This document shows, in pieces, positions 1 through 7,421 of a stretch of DNA of 36,251 nucleotides. The notes beneath the pieces were generated by a model, which saw nothing but the letters and a program-made list of their open reading frames with translations, ran no database searches and was not told where the DNA came from. Numbering within the stretch: position 1 is the first letter of the stretch; the number at the start of each line of letters is the position of its first letter. The position numbers were made by a program, and so were the translations under genes. The stretch lies in assembly GCA_022563755.1 (NCBI GenBank), contig JADFMT010000007.1:1-36251 (forward strand). Reading direction: 5' to 3'. The stretch is from Patescibacteria group bacterium. Lineage in GTDB: Bacteria > Patescibacteriota > Minisyncoccia > HO2-45-28.

Positions 1-161
1 GATTTGTAATAGTAAACGGTATCGCCTTCTGGACAAAACATGATGTCCGTTTTTCCAGAACCAAATTCTTCAACGCCGTGGCGCGAAAACTTAAATCCCT
101 TCCTATAAGCCAATCTGGAAGTGGCTTTTTTATTTTGAATACGTCTTGTTGGTTTTTTCAT
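1..161 (-). CDS. Unknown small basic protein, 3' part outside window
   Basis: An open frame starts with ATG at 161 on the minus strand and is still open at the window edge (53 complete codons). The N-terminus is very basic (MKKPTRRIQNKK), followed by SRLAYRKGFKFSRHG and then a CPEGD/VYYYK segment that could begin a zinc-binding site. It lies 41 nt after the permease stop on the same strand, so it may be the last gene of that operon or have its own start; a TAAAAT box lies 11 nt before the ATG. Codon use and residue mix look like a real nucleic-acid-binding protein. I do not recognise the family, and without the C-terminus no function can be given. Confidence 0.55.
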   Translation of the reverse strand, partial: MKKPTRRIQNKKATSRLAYRKGFKFSRHGVEEFGSGKTDIMFCPEGDTVYYYK

Positions 162-202
162 AAACTATGTGATTTTAGCTCTGCTCCACAACTTACTTTA
201 TC

Positions 203-1339
203 TTACAATACGTTCATGATTTCCAAAAATATGCCGGTTGAGAGTCCAATAATCAACAGCCACCGAAGCCAAGTTTTTGGACCTAAGAGTAAATGACGAT
301 GCTCAGGAAATATTTTATGAAGCCTGCGCGCCATCTCAATAATAAAAAGCCCCAGTATTCCCAGAAAAACCGCACCCACCAATCCCAAAACCTTGATAAA
401 ACCCGTAATCCCCAGCAAAAAAAGTAAGAGTGCTGGTAAAACGGTTAGAAGCCAGGCAAGAGATTTTGGGCGACTGTAATCAAATATAAAAATACTTTTC
501 AGGTCGGCCGCCATGGCAAGATACGAGGTAAAAACGGCAATGAGTCCAATTAAAGAACCCAGTAAGATCGCGACACTTCCCACACGGGAAGCAAGGCCGG
601 AAATGGCATCCTCGGTTGTAAAAGCGCCCGAAACTCCCAAGATTGCGGCAATAAATACAAAATACACAACCGAGGAGGCAAGAAGACTCCAAATGATAAC
701 ATTCTTAAAATCGCGCAGCGTTGCCCCTTTTAAAATATCACGCGCTTCCGGAAGGCTCGCAAACCCTCCAAGGGCAAATAGCCAAATGCCGTAAGGTAGA
801 AACCAGGAGGAGGTATCGCCCACCAAAAAGTTCTCAAGTCGAAACTCGGGAACTGAGATGCCAAATAAATAGAATACGAATAAAAAAAGCGGAATGGTCA
901 GATAAAAATTGAGGGTGCCGATTCTTTCAAACCGAAACAAACTAAAAAGGGCTGCGGTTACAAAAAAGAATATGCTTAAATTGAATACGGAAATCGCAGG
1001 AAAAAAAACGTTAAGAAAAATCCCGCCCAAGATTCCATAGGCTAAAAGTGTGCCGTGATACGCAAAAATCGTTGTAACAAAGGCAAAGAATTCAGCTTTC
1101 TTTCCTAAAAACTTGCGCACATATCCCGTAAAACGGTGCTGCCCCTCGGTTAAAAATGCAATCTCACCGTACATTAAGTGAAGTACGGTCATAAAAAAAA
1201 GCGCAACTGCAAAATGCACTACTCCCCAAAGAATTCCTGCACGCGCAAAACTAAAAGGTAAAGCAAAAATGCCGGCTCCAAAAATCATGCCGACCAACGT
1301 CCCTAAGCCATCACGATAGAGCTTAAATTTACTTTCCAT
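203..1339 (-). CDS. Amino-acid permease (APC superfamily, aromatic amino-acid type)
   Basis: A 378-aa protein made almost entirely of hydrophobic segments (about 10-11 membrane helices). The N-terminus has the glycine-rich GMIFGAGIFALPFSFARAG segment in helix 1, typical of the aromatic/hydroxy amino-acid permease and APC families, where this unwound region binds substrate. It should import an amino acid, perhaps tyrosine or tryptophan, by proton or sodium symport; the substrate cannot be read from sequence. It is slightly shorter than E. coli TyrP/Mtr (about 400 aa). The ATG at 1339 lies 7 nt after the upstream stop, so it is the distal gene of the ndk operon. Import of amino acids fits a host-dependent or scavenging cell. 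Confidence 0.85.
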   Translation of the reverse strand: MESKFKLYRDGLGTLVGMIFGAGIFALPFSFARAGILWGVVHFAVALFFMTVLHLMYGEIAFLTEGQHRFTGYVRKFLGKKAEFFAFVTTIFAYHGTLLAYGILGGIFLNVFFPAISVFNLSIFFFVTAALFSLFRFERIGTLNFYLTIPLFLFVFYLFGISVPEFRLENFLVGDTSSWFLPYGIWLFALGGFASLPEARDILKGATLRDFKNVIIWSLLASSVVYFVFIAAILGVSGAFTTEDAISGLASRVGSVAILLGSLIGLIAVFTSYLAMAADLKSIFIFDYSRPKSLAWLLTVLPALLLFLLGITGFIKVLGLVGAVFLGILGLFIIEMARRLHKIFPEHRHLLLGPKTWLRWLLIIGLSTGIFLEIMNVL

Positions 1340-1346
1340 GAAGCAT

Positions 1347-1922
1347 TTATATCTCCACTACTTTTTCTTTACGGATGAGCTCAATGATTTTGTCAAGTAA
1401 CGTCTTGGGATCTGGTTCATAAACAATCTTTCCCGGACCGCGGTGCGATTTTTCAACGATCTCCTGGATAATCTCGGCTGTGCCGCCGGTGCCTATAAGA
1501 ACACCGATTGGCTTTTGATCTTCAAAGGCAATCGTAAATTCGTTGAGCGTGCCCATTCGGCCGCAGCCAATAATAACCGCGTCTGCCGATCGAGTAAGTA
1601 GCAGGTTGCGGCCAGAATAATTAAAACCGGTGTAGACAATCATATCCATGTAATCCACCGGAAGCTTATAGCGCTCGATGTGTTCTTTCTCGGTTGCGGC
1701 AGGTGAAAGCCCAATCGTAAAACCGTTTTCTTCTTTCGCACCAATCGCGGCCCAATAGGGAAAACCCGTGGTTGCGCCGTTGACTAAAATCGCCTTGTGC
1801 CGCACCACTTCACGACCAAGTTCCTTAGCTTTCTCAAGCGCATCCGGCGCGCAGTGATCGGTTTCCGCTGCGCCAGAAACTGCAATTTTAAATTTTAGGT
1901 GTGAATGAGGCGAGGGTTTCAT
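1347..1922 (-). CDS. TIGR00725/LOG-family Rossmann protein
   Basis: A protein of 191 aa with an N-terminal beta strand (KFKIAVSGAA), a GATTGFP loop and the PGGxGT-like turn replaced by GCGRMGTLNEF, as in the TIGR00725 branch of the SLOG/lysine-decarboxylase-like superfamily. Classical LOG proteins release cytokinin bases from nucleotides using a PGGxGTxxE motif; here E of TLNEF is kept, but substrate and reaction are unknown for this branch. The frame is open further upstream to an ATG at 1973, but that would overlap the nuclease gene by 47 nt. The ATG at 1922, 4 nt after the upstream stop and just before the first strand, is preferred. Part of the six-gene minus-strand operon. Confidence 0.75.
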   Translation of the reverse strand: MKPSPHSHLKFKIAVSGAAETDHCAPDALEKAKELGREVVRHKAILVNGATTGFPYWAAIGAKEENGFTIGLSPAATEKEHIERYKLPVDYMDMIVYTGFNYSGRNLLLTRSADAVIIGCGRMGTLNEFTIAFEDQKPIGVLIGTGGTAEIIQEIVEKSHRGPGKIVYEPDPKTLLDKIIELIRKEKVVEI

Positions 1923-1926
1923 GATC

Positions 1927-3282
1927 TCATCGTAGCTCAAATTGCTCGGCGTAGCTAGGCGCTCGTGCGTCAATTCCTAAGTAATCACGGATTCTCTGCA
2001 CTAAAAATAAAGCGGCGGCTGGCTCGCCCTGAACCACAAACACTTTTTCTAAAAAATCAACAGAATTTTTTACAAAATCTAGTAGCATATCGCGATCTGG
2101 ATGGGCAGAATATCCTTGGATGGTCTCAATCCGGGCTTTCACGGAAATTTTATCTCTAAAAATACGAATAGTCTTTGCGCCGTCCTGAAGTTGCCTGCCC
2201 CTGGAGCCGGCGGCTTGATAACCAATCATTAAAAGCGTGGAAGACGGATCTGAAAGGTATCGACGCTCATGATGCACAATCCGTCCGCCGGTCGACATGC
2301 CCGAGCCTGCAATGATAATTTTGGGCGCAGGTACCTCATTGATCGCTTTTGACTCCTCAGTGCTTAGAGTAAATTTTAATCTCGGGAATTTAAACACTTC
2401 GTCTCCTGAGGAGATAATATAGCGCGCTTTTTTGTTGTAATAGTGTTCGTATTTTTTATAAACTGCCGTGGCCTTGATCGCCAAAGGGGAGTCAACAAAA
2501 ATGGGCACTTCGGGAATCCGGCCATTCTCAACTAATTCATTTAATTCAAAAAGGAGTTCTTGGGTGCGCTCGAGCGAGAATGCCGGTATCATAAGCACTC
2601 CTTTTTTCTTCACCACATCTTCAATGATACGCTCAATCTTTAGCCGGCGCTCGTTGCGGTTTTCATGCAGACGATTGCCGTAGGTAGATTCAATAATTAA
2701 AAAATTTGCGTCCGTAATTTTCTCAGGCGGCCTTAAAAGTGGAGTTGGTGGATTTCCAATATCGCCGGTAACCACGATTTTCTTTCCTCCCGCCTTAAAC
2801 TCAATCATGGCAGATCCCAAAATATGTCCGGCATCGCGCAGCTGAATAGTAAAATCCCCCACCTTAAACTCGCGATGGTACTCCAGTCCTTCCCACTTCT
2901 CAAACGCCCGGCGCAGGTCATCTTTATCAAAAAGAAGAGGAGTACCCTCACTTTCTCTTAACATGAGCCCCAAGCTATCCTCAAGCATAAGGCGAGCAAG
3001 ATCCCGGGTTGCCGAGGTTGAGAAAATCTTTCCCTGAAATCCTTCTTTTACGAGTTTTGGCAATCTGCCCGTATGATCAATATGCGCATGGGTCACGATG
3101 ACCGCATCAATATCTCCGGCATTGAACGGGAATGGTTCGTGATTGCGCTGCTCGCATACCCGAGGACACTGAAAAAGCCCGCAGTCCACCAGCACTTTTG
3201 TCCGCCGGCCGGCGGATTCGACCTCAAGCAGATAACAAGCGCCTGTCACTTCCTGCGCTCCTCCGTAAAAAGAAATCTTCAT
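1927..3282 (-). CDS. Metallo-beta-lactamase/beta-CASP RNA nuclease
   Basis: A 451-aa MBL-fold protein with the metal-binding motif THAHIDHTG (H65, H67, D69, H70), a second His in the AGHILGSAMIE segment, and GDIGN. These are followed by the beta-CASP cap and the closing MSTGGR and GYSAHPD motifs. This set defines the CPSF73/YSH1-like bacterial and archaeal ribonucleases (two zinc ions, endo- or 5'-exonuclease). It should act in RNA processing or decay in the cytoplasm. There is no KH domain, unlike archaeal aCPSF1, and the length suits the KH-less group. Its ATG overlaps the stop of the upstream gene (ATGA), which implies translational coupling. Confidence 0.92.
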   Translation of the reverse strand: MKISFYGGAQEVTGACYLLEVESAGRRTKVLVDCGLFQCPRVCEQRNHEPFPFNAGDIDAVIVTHAHIDHTGRLPKLVKEGFQGKIFSTSATRDLARLMLEDSLGLMLRESEGTPLLFDKDDLRRAFEKWEGLEYHREFKVGDFTIQLRDAGHILGSAMIEFKAGGKKIVVTGDIGNPPTPLLRPPEKITDANFLIIESTYGNRLHENRNERRLKIERIIEDVVKKKGVLMIPAFSLERTQELLFELNELVENGRIPEVPIFVDSPLAIKATAVYKKYEHYYNKKARYIISSGDEVFKFPRLKFTLSTEESKAINEVPAPKIIIAGSGMSTGGRIVHHERRYLSDPSSTLLMIGYQAAGSRGRQLQDGAKTIRIFRDKISVKARIETIQGYSAHPDRDMLLDFVKNSVDFLEKVFVVQGEPAAALFLVQRIRDYLGIDARAPSYAEQFELR

Positions 3283-3713
3283 GTACTCATTATATCATCT
3301 GACGGGAGCTTTCTAGTATAAAAATACAAGAAATAAATGCTCGCTATAAGAGCTCCCAAAAAATCAAATAACAAATCACTTAAAGTATCGGACAGGCCCA
3401 GTTGGGCGGGCGCGACGTCGTAGAAACGAGCAAAATAATCAAAACTAAACTCAAAAAATTCCCAAAAAACGCCGATTAAAACAGAAAAGCTCACAAAACT
3501 AACAAGAAGCATCCAAGACGGAACATTTAGGCGAGTCGCGCGATAGAGAAGAAACCAAAAGACAAACGCAACAATCCAAAATCCTCCGGCAAAATGCAAA
3601 GCTATATCCAACCACCAGATTTTGTAATATCCGGCATTCACAACCGCCCAGGCATGAACGCCTAAAATTAAAACAATAAGTAAGATTAAAAATATGCCGA
3701 GTCTCTTTGTCAT
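3279..3713 (-). CDS. DUF2238/YjdF-like integral membrane protein
   Basis: A protein of 144 aa with about four membrane helices. It shows the WWLDIALHFAGGF segment (Trp, Asp, His, Gly) and FWEFFEFSFD, which resemble the conserved WxxDxxxH and WExxEFxxD patterns of the DUF2238/YjdF family. The function of that family is unknown; the charged residues inside helices suggest a transport or metal-related role. An in-frame upstream ATG (3779) would sit deep in the preceding gene, so the ATG at 3713, 1 nt after that gene's stop, is chosen. Its stop overlaps the start of the RNA nuclease by 4 nt. Confidence 0.65.
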   Translation of the reverse strand: MTKRLGIFLILLIVLILGVHAWAVVNAGYYKIWWLDIALHFAGGFWIVAFVFWFLLYRATRLNVPSWMLLVSFVSFSVLIGVFWEFFEFSFDYFARFYDVAPAQLGLSDTLSDLLFDFLGALIASIYFLYFYTRKLPSDDIMST

Positions 3714-3714
3714 T

Positions 3715-4254
3715 TTAGACTTGTTTCTCGCGACCCTCTGTTGTAGATCGCCCACCCTGCCACTGACCGCGATACGCACTCACTTCCCCCTTGATCTCGA
3801 TAAAAAATACTTGCACATACCGAGCGCCCATTTCTATCGTGACCGAAATCGTACCTGCATTATAGAGTGCGGGGTGTATGGTTCCCGAAAAACCAGGATC
3901 AACAATGGATTGGCGAGAAATAACGCCCATACGATGTAGGGTTGCGCGCGGCTTTATGATGCAAAAAAGGTCGCGCGGCATATTAAATTTCTCTATCGTT
4001 TCCGTTAACACATATTCTCCGGGCTTTAAAATGAGCTCGGTCTTTTTACGGGGGTTAAATTCGGAAATAAGAACCGCACGGGGCGTCTCCCGTTCTTCAA
4101 CTCCTAAAAACGCCGTGCCCTCGAGCCGGAAAGCTTTTTTAATTCGAAGATCAATAACCACGCTTTCAGGATTTTCTAACTCTCGCTCTGAAAGATTCTC
4201 AATTAATTTTTCCTCACAAATACGCTTATGAATCTGGTCGGTCCCCAATATCAT
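3715..4254 (-). CDS. dcd: dCTP deaminase/dUTPase-family protein with altered active site
   Basis: A 179-aa protein of the trimeric dCTP deaminase/dUTPase superfamily, clear from KPRATLHRMG and VDPGFSGTIHPALYNAG. The Asp of the VDPGFSG motif (D119), which in dUTPases positions the attacking water, is kept. The Glu that acts as general base in E. coli dCTP deaminase (E138, in IVLEFYN) is replaced by Ala (A129 in IHPALYN), and the deaminase Ser before the conserved Arg also appears changed to Ala. This suggests dUTP/dCTP binding or pyrophosphatase activity rather than deamination. It lies 3 nt after ndk and 1 nt before the membrane protein, so nucleotide metabolism and this gene are co-expressed. 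The symbol names the family only. Confidence 0.8.
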   Translation of the reverse strand: MILGTDQIHKRICEEKLIENLSERELENPESVVIDLRIKKAFRLEGTAFLGVEERETPRAVLISEFNPRKKTELILKPGEYVLTETIEKFNMPRDLFCIIKPRATLHRMGVISRQSIVDPGFSGTIHPALYNAGTISVTIEMGARYVQVFFIEIKGEVSAYRGQWQGGRSTTEGREKQV

Positions 4255-4257
4255 ATC

Positions 4258-4848
4258 TCAAAACATTACATCTTCGTCTGAGCGTTTATAAGAATGAATT
4301 TCCTCTGGACCAAACCAATGTTTTATCTCATGTGCGGCTTCTTTTTCATCCCCCGAGGCATGAATAAGATTACGAACTGCTCTTTTTTCAATATTGGCTG
4401 CGATTGGAGTATCTACGGAAAAATCGCCTCGGATTGTTCCCGGAGCTGATTCAATAGGATAGGTATGTCCTGTGATTTTTCGTACGGTACTGATCGCATG
4501 CATGCCCTGGATGATCATGGCAACGACCGGTCCTGAGGTTATATACTCTTCAAGCCATCCTTTTACCTTTCTCCCAATCTCTTTATGATCCGTGGTTCCC
4601 ATTTTCTCTTTAAGGTCAAGGCCTTGCTTTTCAAAGGCAATCCTATTTTTTTCTCCGATCATCTCCAACCAATCGTCTTCTCCAAGGTAATGCTTGGCAA
4701 TATACTCTTTTGTTGGCCAACTCATTTTTAGCGCAATCACTTTAAGCCCCCGTTTCTCAAAACGGCTTAGAATCTCACCAATAAGTCCGCGCTTCACTCC
4801 GTCCGGCTTAACTAAAACCAATGTTCGTTCTTCTTTTGGGTGTGACAT
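4258..4848 (-). CDS. ndk: Nucleoside diphosphate kinase, long form
   Basis: A 196-aa protein. TLVLVKPDGVKRG at the N-terminus and RNLIHASG at the end of the fold carry the substrate-binding Lys and the phosphorylated active-site His (H163). It transfers phosphate from ATP to NDPs and dNDPs. Normal bacterial Ndk has about 140-150 aa; the extra residues lie between residues 55 and 100 (after the HYLGEDDW segment), a surface insertion seen in longer forms. NLIHASG replaces the usual NxIHGSD. It is the first gene of the minus-strand operon and has its own promoter with the -10 box 9 nt before the ATG. Confidence 0.93.
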   Translation of the reverse strand: MSHPKEERTLVLVKPDGVKRGLIGEILSRFEKRGLKVIALKMSWPTKEYIAKHYLGEDDWLEMIGEKNRIAFEKQGLDLKEKMGTTDHKEIGRKVKGWLEEYITSGPVVAMIIQGMHAISTVRKITGHTYPIESAPGTIRGDFSVDTPIAANIEKRAVRNLIHASGDEKEAAHEIKHWFGPEEIHSYKRSDEDVMF

Positions 4849-4857
4849 AACTTCATC

Positions 4858-4886
4858 ATTCTAATAAATGATTCACGAACTCGCAA
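4858..4886 (-). promoter_or_regulatory. Promoter of the ndk operon
   Basis: On the minus strand TTGCGA (4881-4886) and TAGAAT (4858-4863) are 17 nt apart. The -10 box ends 9 nt before the ndk ATG, so the mRNA would start almost at the start codon. It lies in the 41-nt gap between the upstream MBL gene and ndk. Confidence 0.55.
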
Positions 4887-4889
4887 GGC

Positions 4890-5750
4890 TCAATCTGTAA
4901 AATAAATATTTTCTCCGTCACTTTCTACAATAATCGTGCCGTCCGTATCTGTGCGAAAAATGCGGATGCCGGCGGCTTGAAGTTTGCGAATGGTTTGGGC
5001 ATGCGGGTGGCCGTAACGATTTTTCCTGCCTACCATGATTACTGCGAGTTGTGGCGCGACTGCGTCCAAAAACGCGCCGGTTGTAGAATTTTTTGATCCG
5101 TGGTGCGCAACTTTTAATACATCGCTTTCAAGGATGTCGCCCTCCAAAAGAAGATTAAATTCTCCACCTCTATCTAAATCGCCTGTTAGTAAAAAAGATG
5201 TGCTGCCGTAGACAAGACGGCCAACAACCATCGCTTCATTTATATCGCCTGTTGCGACTTCGTTCTCACGAGGCGACAGCACATCGAAATAAATGTCATC
5301 TTCAAGCCAAATCCTCATGCCGCGTTTTGCAAAAATGCGCTCTATGTCATTTTCTTCAGTCAACTTCTCCCACTCTGAAAACTCCGCAATAGCGTGAAGC
5401 GTTCCGGGCTCAAAAGTATAGTCAACCTCATATCTTTTTAAAACTTCAACAAGACCTCCGATATGATCCTGATGAGGATGAGTCAAGATTAACGCATCAA
5501 TTGAGCGGTCATATGCGGGCATAACACCCGAGAGCTCTGCTAAAACTTTTTTATTTGCGCCGCCGTCAATTAATATCTGATTTCCATTTGGAGATTCAAT
5601 AAAAATCGCATCTCCTTGACCAACATCAAGAAACGCAACAGTCAAAATGTCGCTCCTCTCTTCTGAAAAAACCGCATACCAAATAAAAATACTCAAAAGA
5701 AAAAGCACTCCCAGAAAATACCATTTGAGATTTTTCATGAAAGAGTGCAT
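4890..5750 (-). CDS. Secreted ComEC/Rec2-type metallo-beta-lactamase protein
   Basis: A 286-aa protein: one N-terminal membrane helix (about residues 8-27), then an MBL domain with FLDVGQGDAIFI, LTHPHQDHIGG (HxHxDH), a GDLDRGGE metal ligand and VAHHGSKNSTT. These are the hallmarks of the C-terminal domain of ComEC/Rec2, thought to degrade the non-transported DNA strand outside the membrane. Here it is a stand-alone anchored protein, while the ComEC channel gene at 10449-11924 ends without this domain. Together they could make a split ComEC. The ATG at 5750 follows a TATAAT box by 6 nt (leaderless). A start at residue 5 is also possible. Confidence 0.85.
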   Translation of the reverse strand: MHSFMKNLKWYFLGVLFLLSIFIWYAVFSEERSDILTVAFLDVGQGDAIFIESPNGNQILIDGGANKKVLAELSGVMPAYDRSIDALILTHPHQDHIGGLVEVLKRYEVDYTFEPGTLHAIAEFSEWEKLTEENDIERIFAKRGMRIWLEDDIYFDVLSPRENEVATGDINEAMVVGRLVYGSTSFLLTGDLDRGGEFNLLLEGDILESDVLKVAHHGSKNSTTGAFLDAVAPQLAVIMVGRKNRYGHPHAQTIRKLQAAGIRIFRTDTDGTIIVESDGENIYFTD

Positions 5751-5756
5751 CTAGCG

Positions 5757-5762
5757 ATTATA
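5757..5762 (-). promoter_or_regulatory. -10 box 6 nt before the MBL start
   Basis: TATAAT on the minus strand, ending 6 nt before the ATG at 5750 and directly after the T-run of the purCE terminator. No convincing -35 box is visible. It predicts a leaderless mRNA. Confidence 0.5.
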
Positions 5763-5763
5763 A

Positions 5764-5797
5764 CAAAAAGGCCAAAGGAGTAAGATACCCCTTTGGC
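5764..5797 (-). terminator. Intrinsic terminator after purC-purE
   Basis: On the minus strand GCCAAAGG (5797-5790) pairs perfectly with CCTTTGGC (5778-5771); the loop is about 11 nt and a CTTTTTG tail follows. It lies 17 nt beyond the purCE stop. Confidence 0.75.
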
Positions 5798-5814
5798 TAA
5801 TGTTAAATGTTATT

Positions 5815-7305
5815 TTAATTTTTCAGCAGCTCTGCGATATCCAAATCGAACTCAGCTTCCTTTATTGATCCAACCTCGGCAGGCAAAAACTCGCCTGTAA
5901 CAGCAAGTTCGCAAGCATCTCGAAGGTCTTCCGCCCCAAAAAAAGGCTGACCGTCCTTGTCCAATAGAACTGGTTGACCAGGCAACTCTTTAATCGAGAG
6001 TCGTGCAGCAGAGTCTGCATCTTCTGTACCGCCTTCCATCGCTACACCAATCACCGGAGTATGGTAATTGCCAAAATATCGCAACAAAGATACAAGTACA
6101 CCAGGAAGAGCAGCAGCTTTACCCGCAGCTGCAACGACGACATCCGCAGATGTATCTTCAGCATATTTGAGTAATACTCCTGGGTTTCTGTGACAGCTAA
6201 TGATGTGTAGAGACGGTCTCACCAACCCTTGTTTTTTTGATGCTTCAAGATAGACAAGGGTGGGTTTGGCATACTTAAGATCTGACCTACTGCCCAACAC
6301 AACATCAACACGCACAGGAGTTGGCTGAACATCAATGCCCATCTGATCGCGCTGAAATACCTCCAGCTTCTGATCGGTTAATCGCCAAAAGATGTAGCGA
6401 TAAAGCCTGGTTGTTTGCTCAAGCACCTCGGCTGGAACCTTCAAACAGTGAACATAGGAAACGTCTTCAGGATTTGCAGGATCACGTTCGTGAATACCAT
6501 GTTCCATTCCCCAACCACGCATAAATTGCTTATCAAGGGATTGTGGAGTTCGGCCTTCAAGTATCGCTCGTTCCCAGTCTTTCACATCCCAGAAACGACT
6601 TGAATCGGGAGTTATTACCTCGTCCCCCAAGCAGAGACGGCCCTCGCTATTAAAGCCCCACTCAAGCTTGAAGTCAGCGATTACAATTCCATGACTCAAT
6701 GCTATTGCATGAGCAAGCGCATATACCTGCAATGAAAGATTCTCGGGATCCTTTCCATACTTTAAAGCAATGCTCTTTGCGTCAACGTGTTCGTCATGCC
6801 CAACCTCTGCTTTTGTTGTTGGAGTAAAGATGGCACAAGGAAGTCGTGAACCATCCCGCAACCCTTCTGGCAACCGATGACCACATACCTCACCCGTTTT
6901 TTTATATGCTACAAGGCCGCTCCCTGTAAGATATCCTCGTACAATTGCTTCAAACGGAAGCATGTCGAGTCTCTTTACCACCAGGGCCCGTTTTTGCAGT
7001 TTGGGATTGCCTTGAAGAGCTTTGGGTAGATATGCATCAATGCCAGAACCATAGGCAACAATATCCTGCATAGAAGGATCTAGTACGATTTTGCGCCAAA
7101 ACACATTCATTGCCGTAAGGATCGCTCCTTTGTTTTGAACCACAGCGGGAAGCACGAAATCAAAGATACTGATTCGATCACTTGCAACCGGCAAGAGGTT
7201 ATCTGGATGATCTGGCAGATCATAGATGTCCCGTACTTTTCCTTCAGAAAAAAAATTCAATCCTGAGACAAATTCACGACTGACGGCTAGGGGAATCTGA
7301 ACCAT
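5815..7305 (-). CDS. purCE: PurC-PurE fusion: SAICAR synthetase plus AIR carboxylase/mutase
   Basis: A 496-aa two-domain enzyme. Residues 1 to about 320 are SAICAR synthetase (GKVRDIYDLP, ASDRISIFDF, VRGYLTGSG, IADFKLEWG, DEVITPDSSRFW), the ATP-dependent joining of CAIR and aspartate. Residues about 333-475 are PurE (VVLGSRSDL, SCHRNP, AAGKAAALPG, TPVIGVAMEGG), which makes CAIR from AIR. The product of the second domain is the substrate of the first, so fusion could channel it, as in animal PAICS, though the domain order and PurE type must be compared separately. There is a strong AAGGAGG 7 nt before the ATG, a leader with a hairpin, its own promoter and a terminator, so it is a single-gene unit. 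Confidence 0.93.
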   Translation of the reverse strand: MVQIPLAVSREFVSGLNFFSEGKVRDIYDLPDHPDNLLPVASDRISIFDFVLPAVVQNKGAILTAMNVFWRKIVLDPSMQDIVAYGSGIDAYLPKALQGNPKLQKRALVVKRLDMLPFEAIVRGYLTGSGLVAYKKTGEVCGHRLPEGLRDGSRLPCAIFTPTTKAEVGHDEHVDAKSIALKYGKDPENLSLQVYALAHAIALSHGIVIADFKLEWGFNSEGRLCLGDEVITPDSSRFWDVKDWERAILEGRTPQSLDKQFMRGWGMEHGIHERDPANPEDVSYVHCLKVPAEVLEQTTRLYRYIFWRLTDQKLEVFQRDQMGIDVQPTPVRVDVVLGSRSDLKYAKPTLVYLEASKKQGLVRPSLHIISCHRNPGVLLKYAEDTSADVVVAAAGKAAALPGVLVSLLRYFGNYHTPVIGVAMEGGTEDADSAARLSIKELPGQPVLLDKDGQPFFGAEDLRDACELAVTGEFLPAEVGSIKEAEFDLDIAELLKN

Positions 7306-7342
7306 TGCATTTCCTCCTTATAGAATGTCAGATAACAAAAGC

Positions 7343-7363
7343 TTTCTTGAGACTATCAAGAAA
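7343..7363 (-). repeat. Inverted repeat in the purC-purE leader
   Basis: TTTCTTGA (7343-7350) and TCAAGAAA (7356-7363) form a perfect 8-bp inverted repeat with a 5-nt spacer, between the candidate promoter and the Shine-Dalgarno site. It could be an operator, a leader hairpin, or a weak terminator of the upstream DUF5667 gene; the minus strand after it is only partly T-rich. Confidence 0.45.
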
Positions 7364-7376
7364 ACATCTGGAGATC

Positions 7377-7405
7377 ATACTATCTAAATTGTATAAGTAA
7401 GTAAA
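7377..7405 (-). promoter_or_regulatory. Candidate promoter of purC-purE
   Basis: Minus strand TTTACT (7405-7400), 17-nt spacer, TAGTAT (7382-7377), giving a leader of about 65 nt. A second possibility, TTGATA with TTATCT about 18 nt on, overlaps the inverted repeat. Confidence 0.45.
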
Positions 7406-7421
7406 GTTTGATCTTATATTC

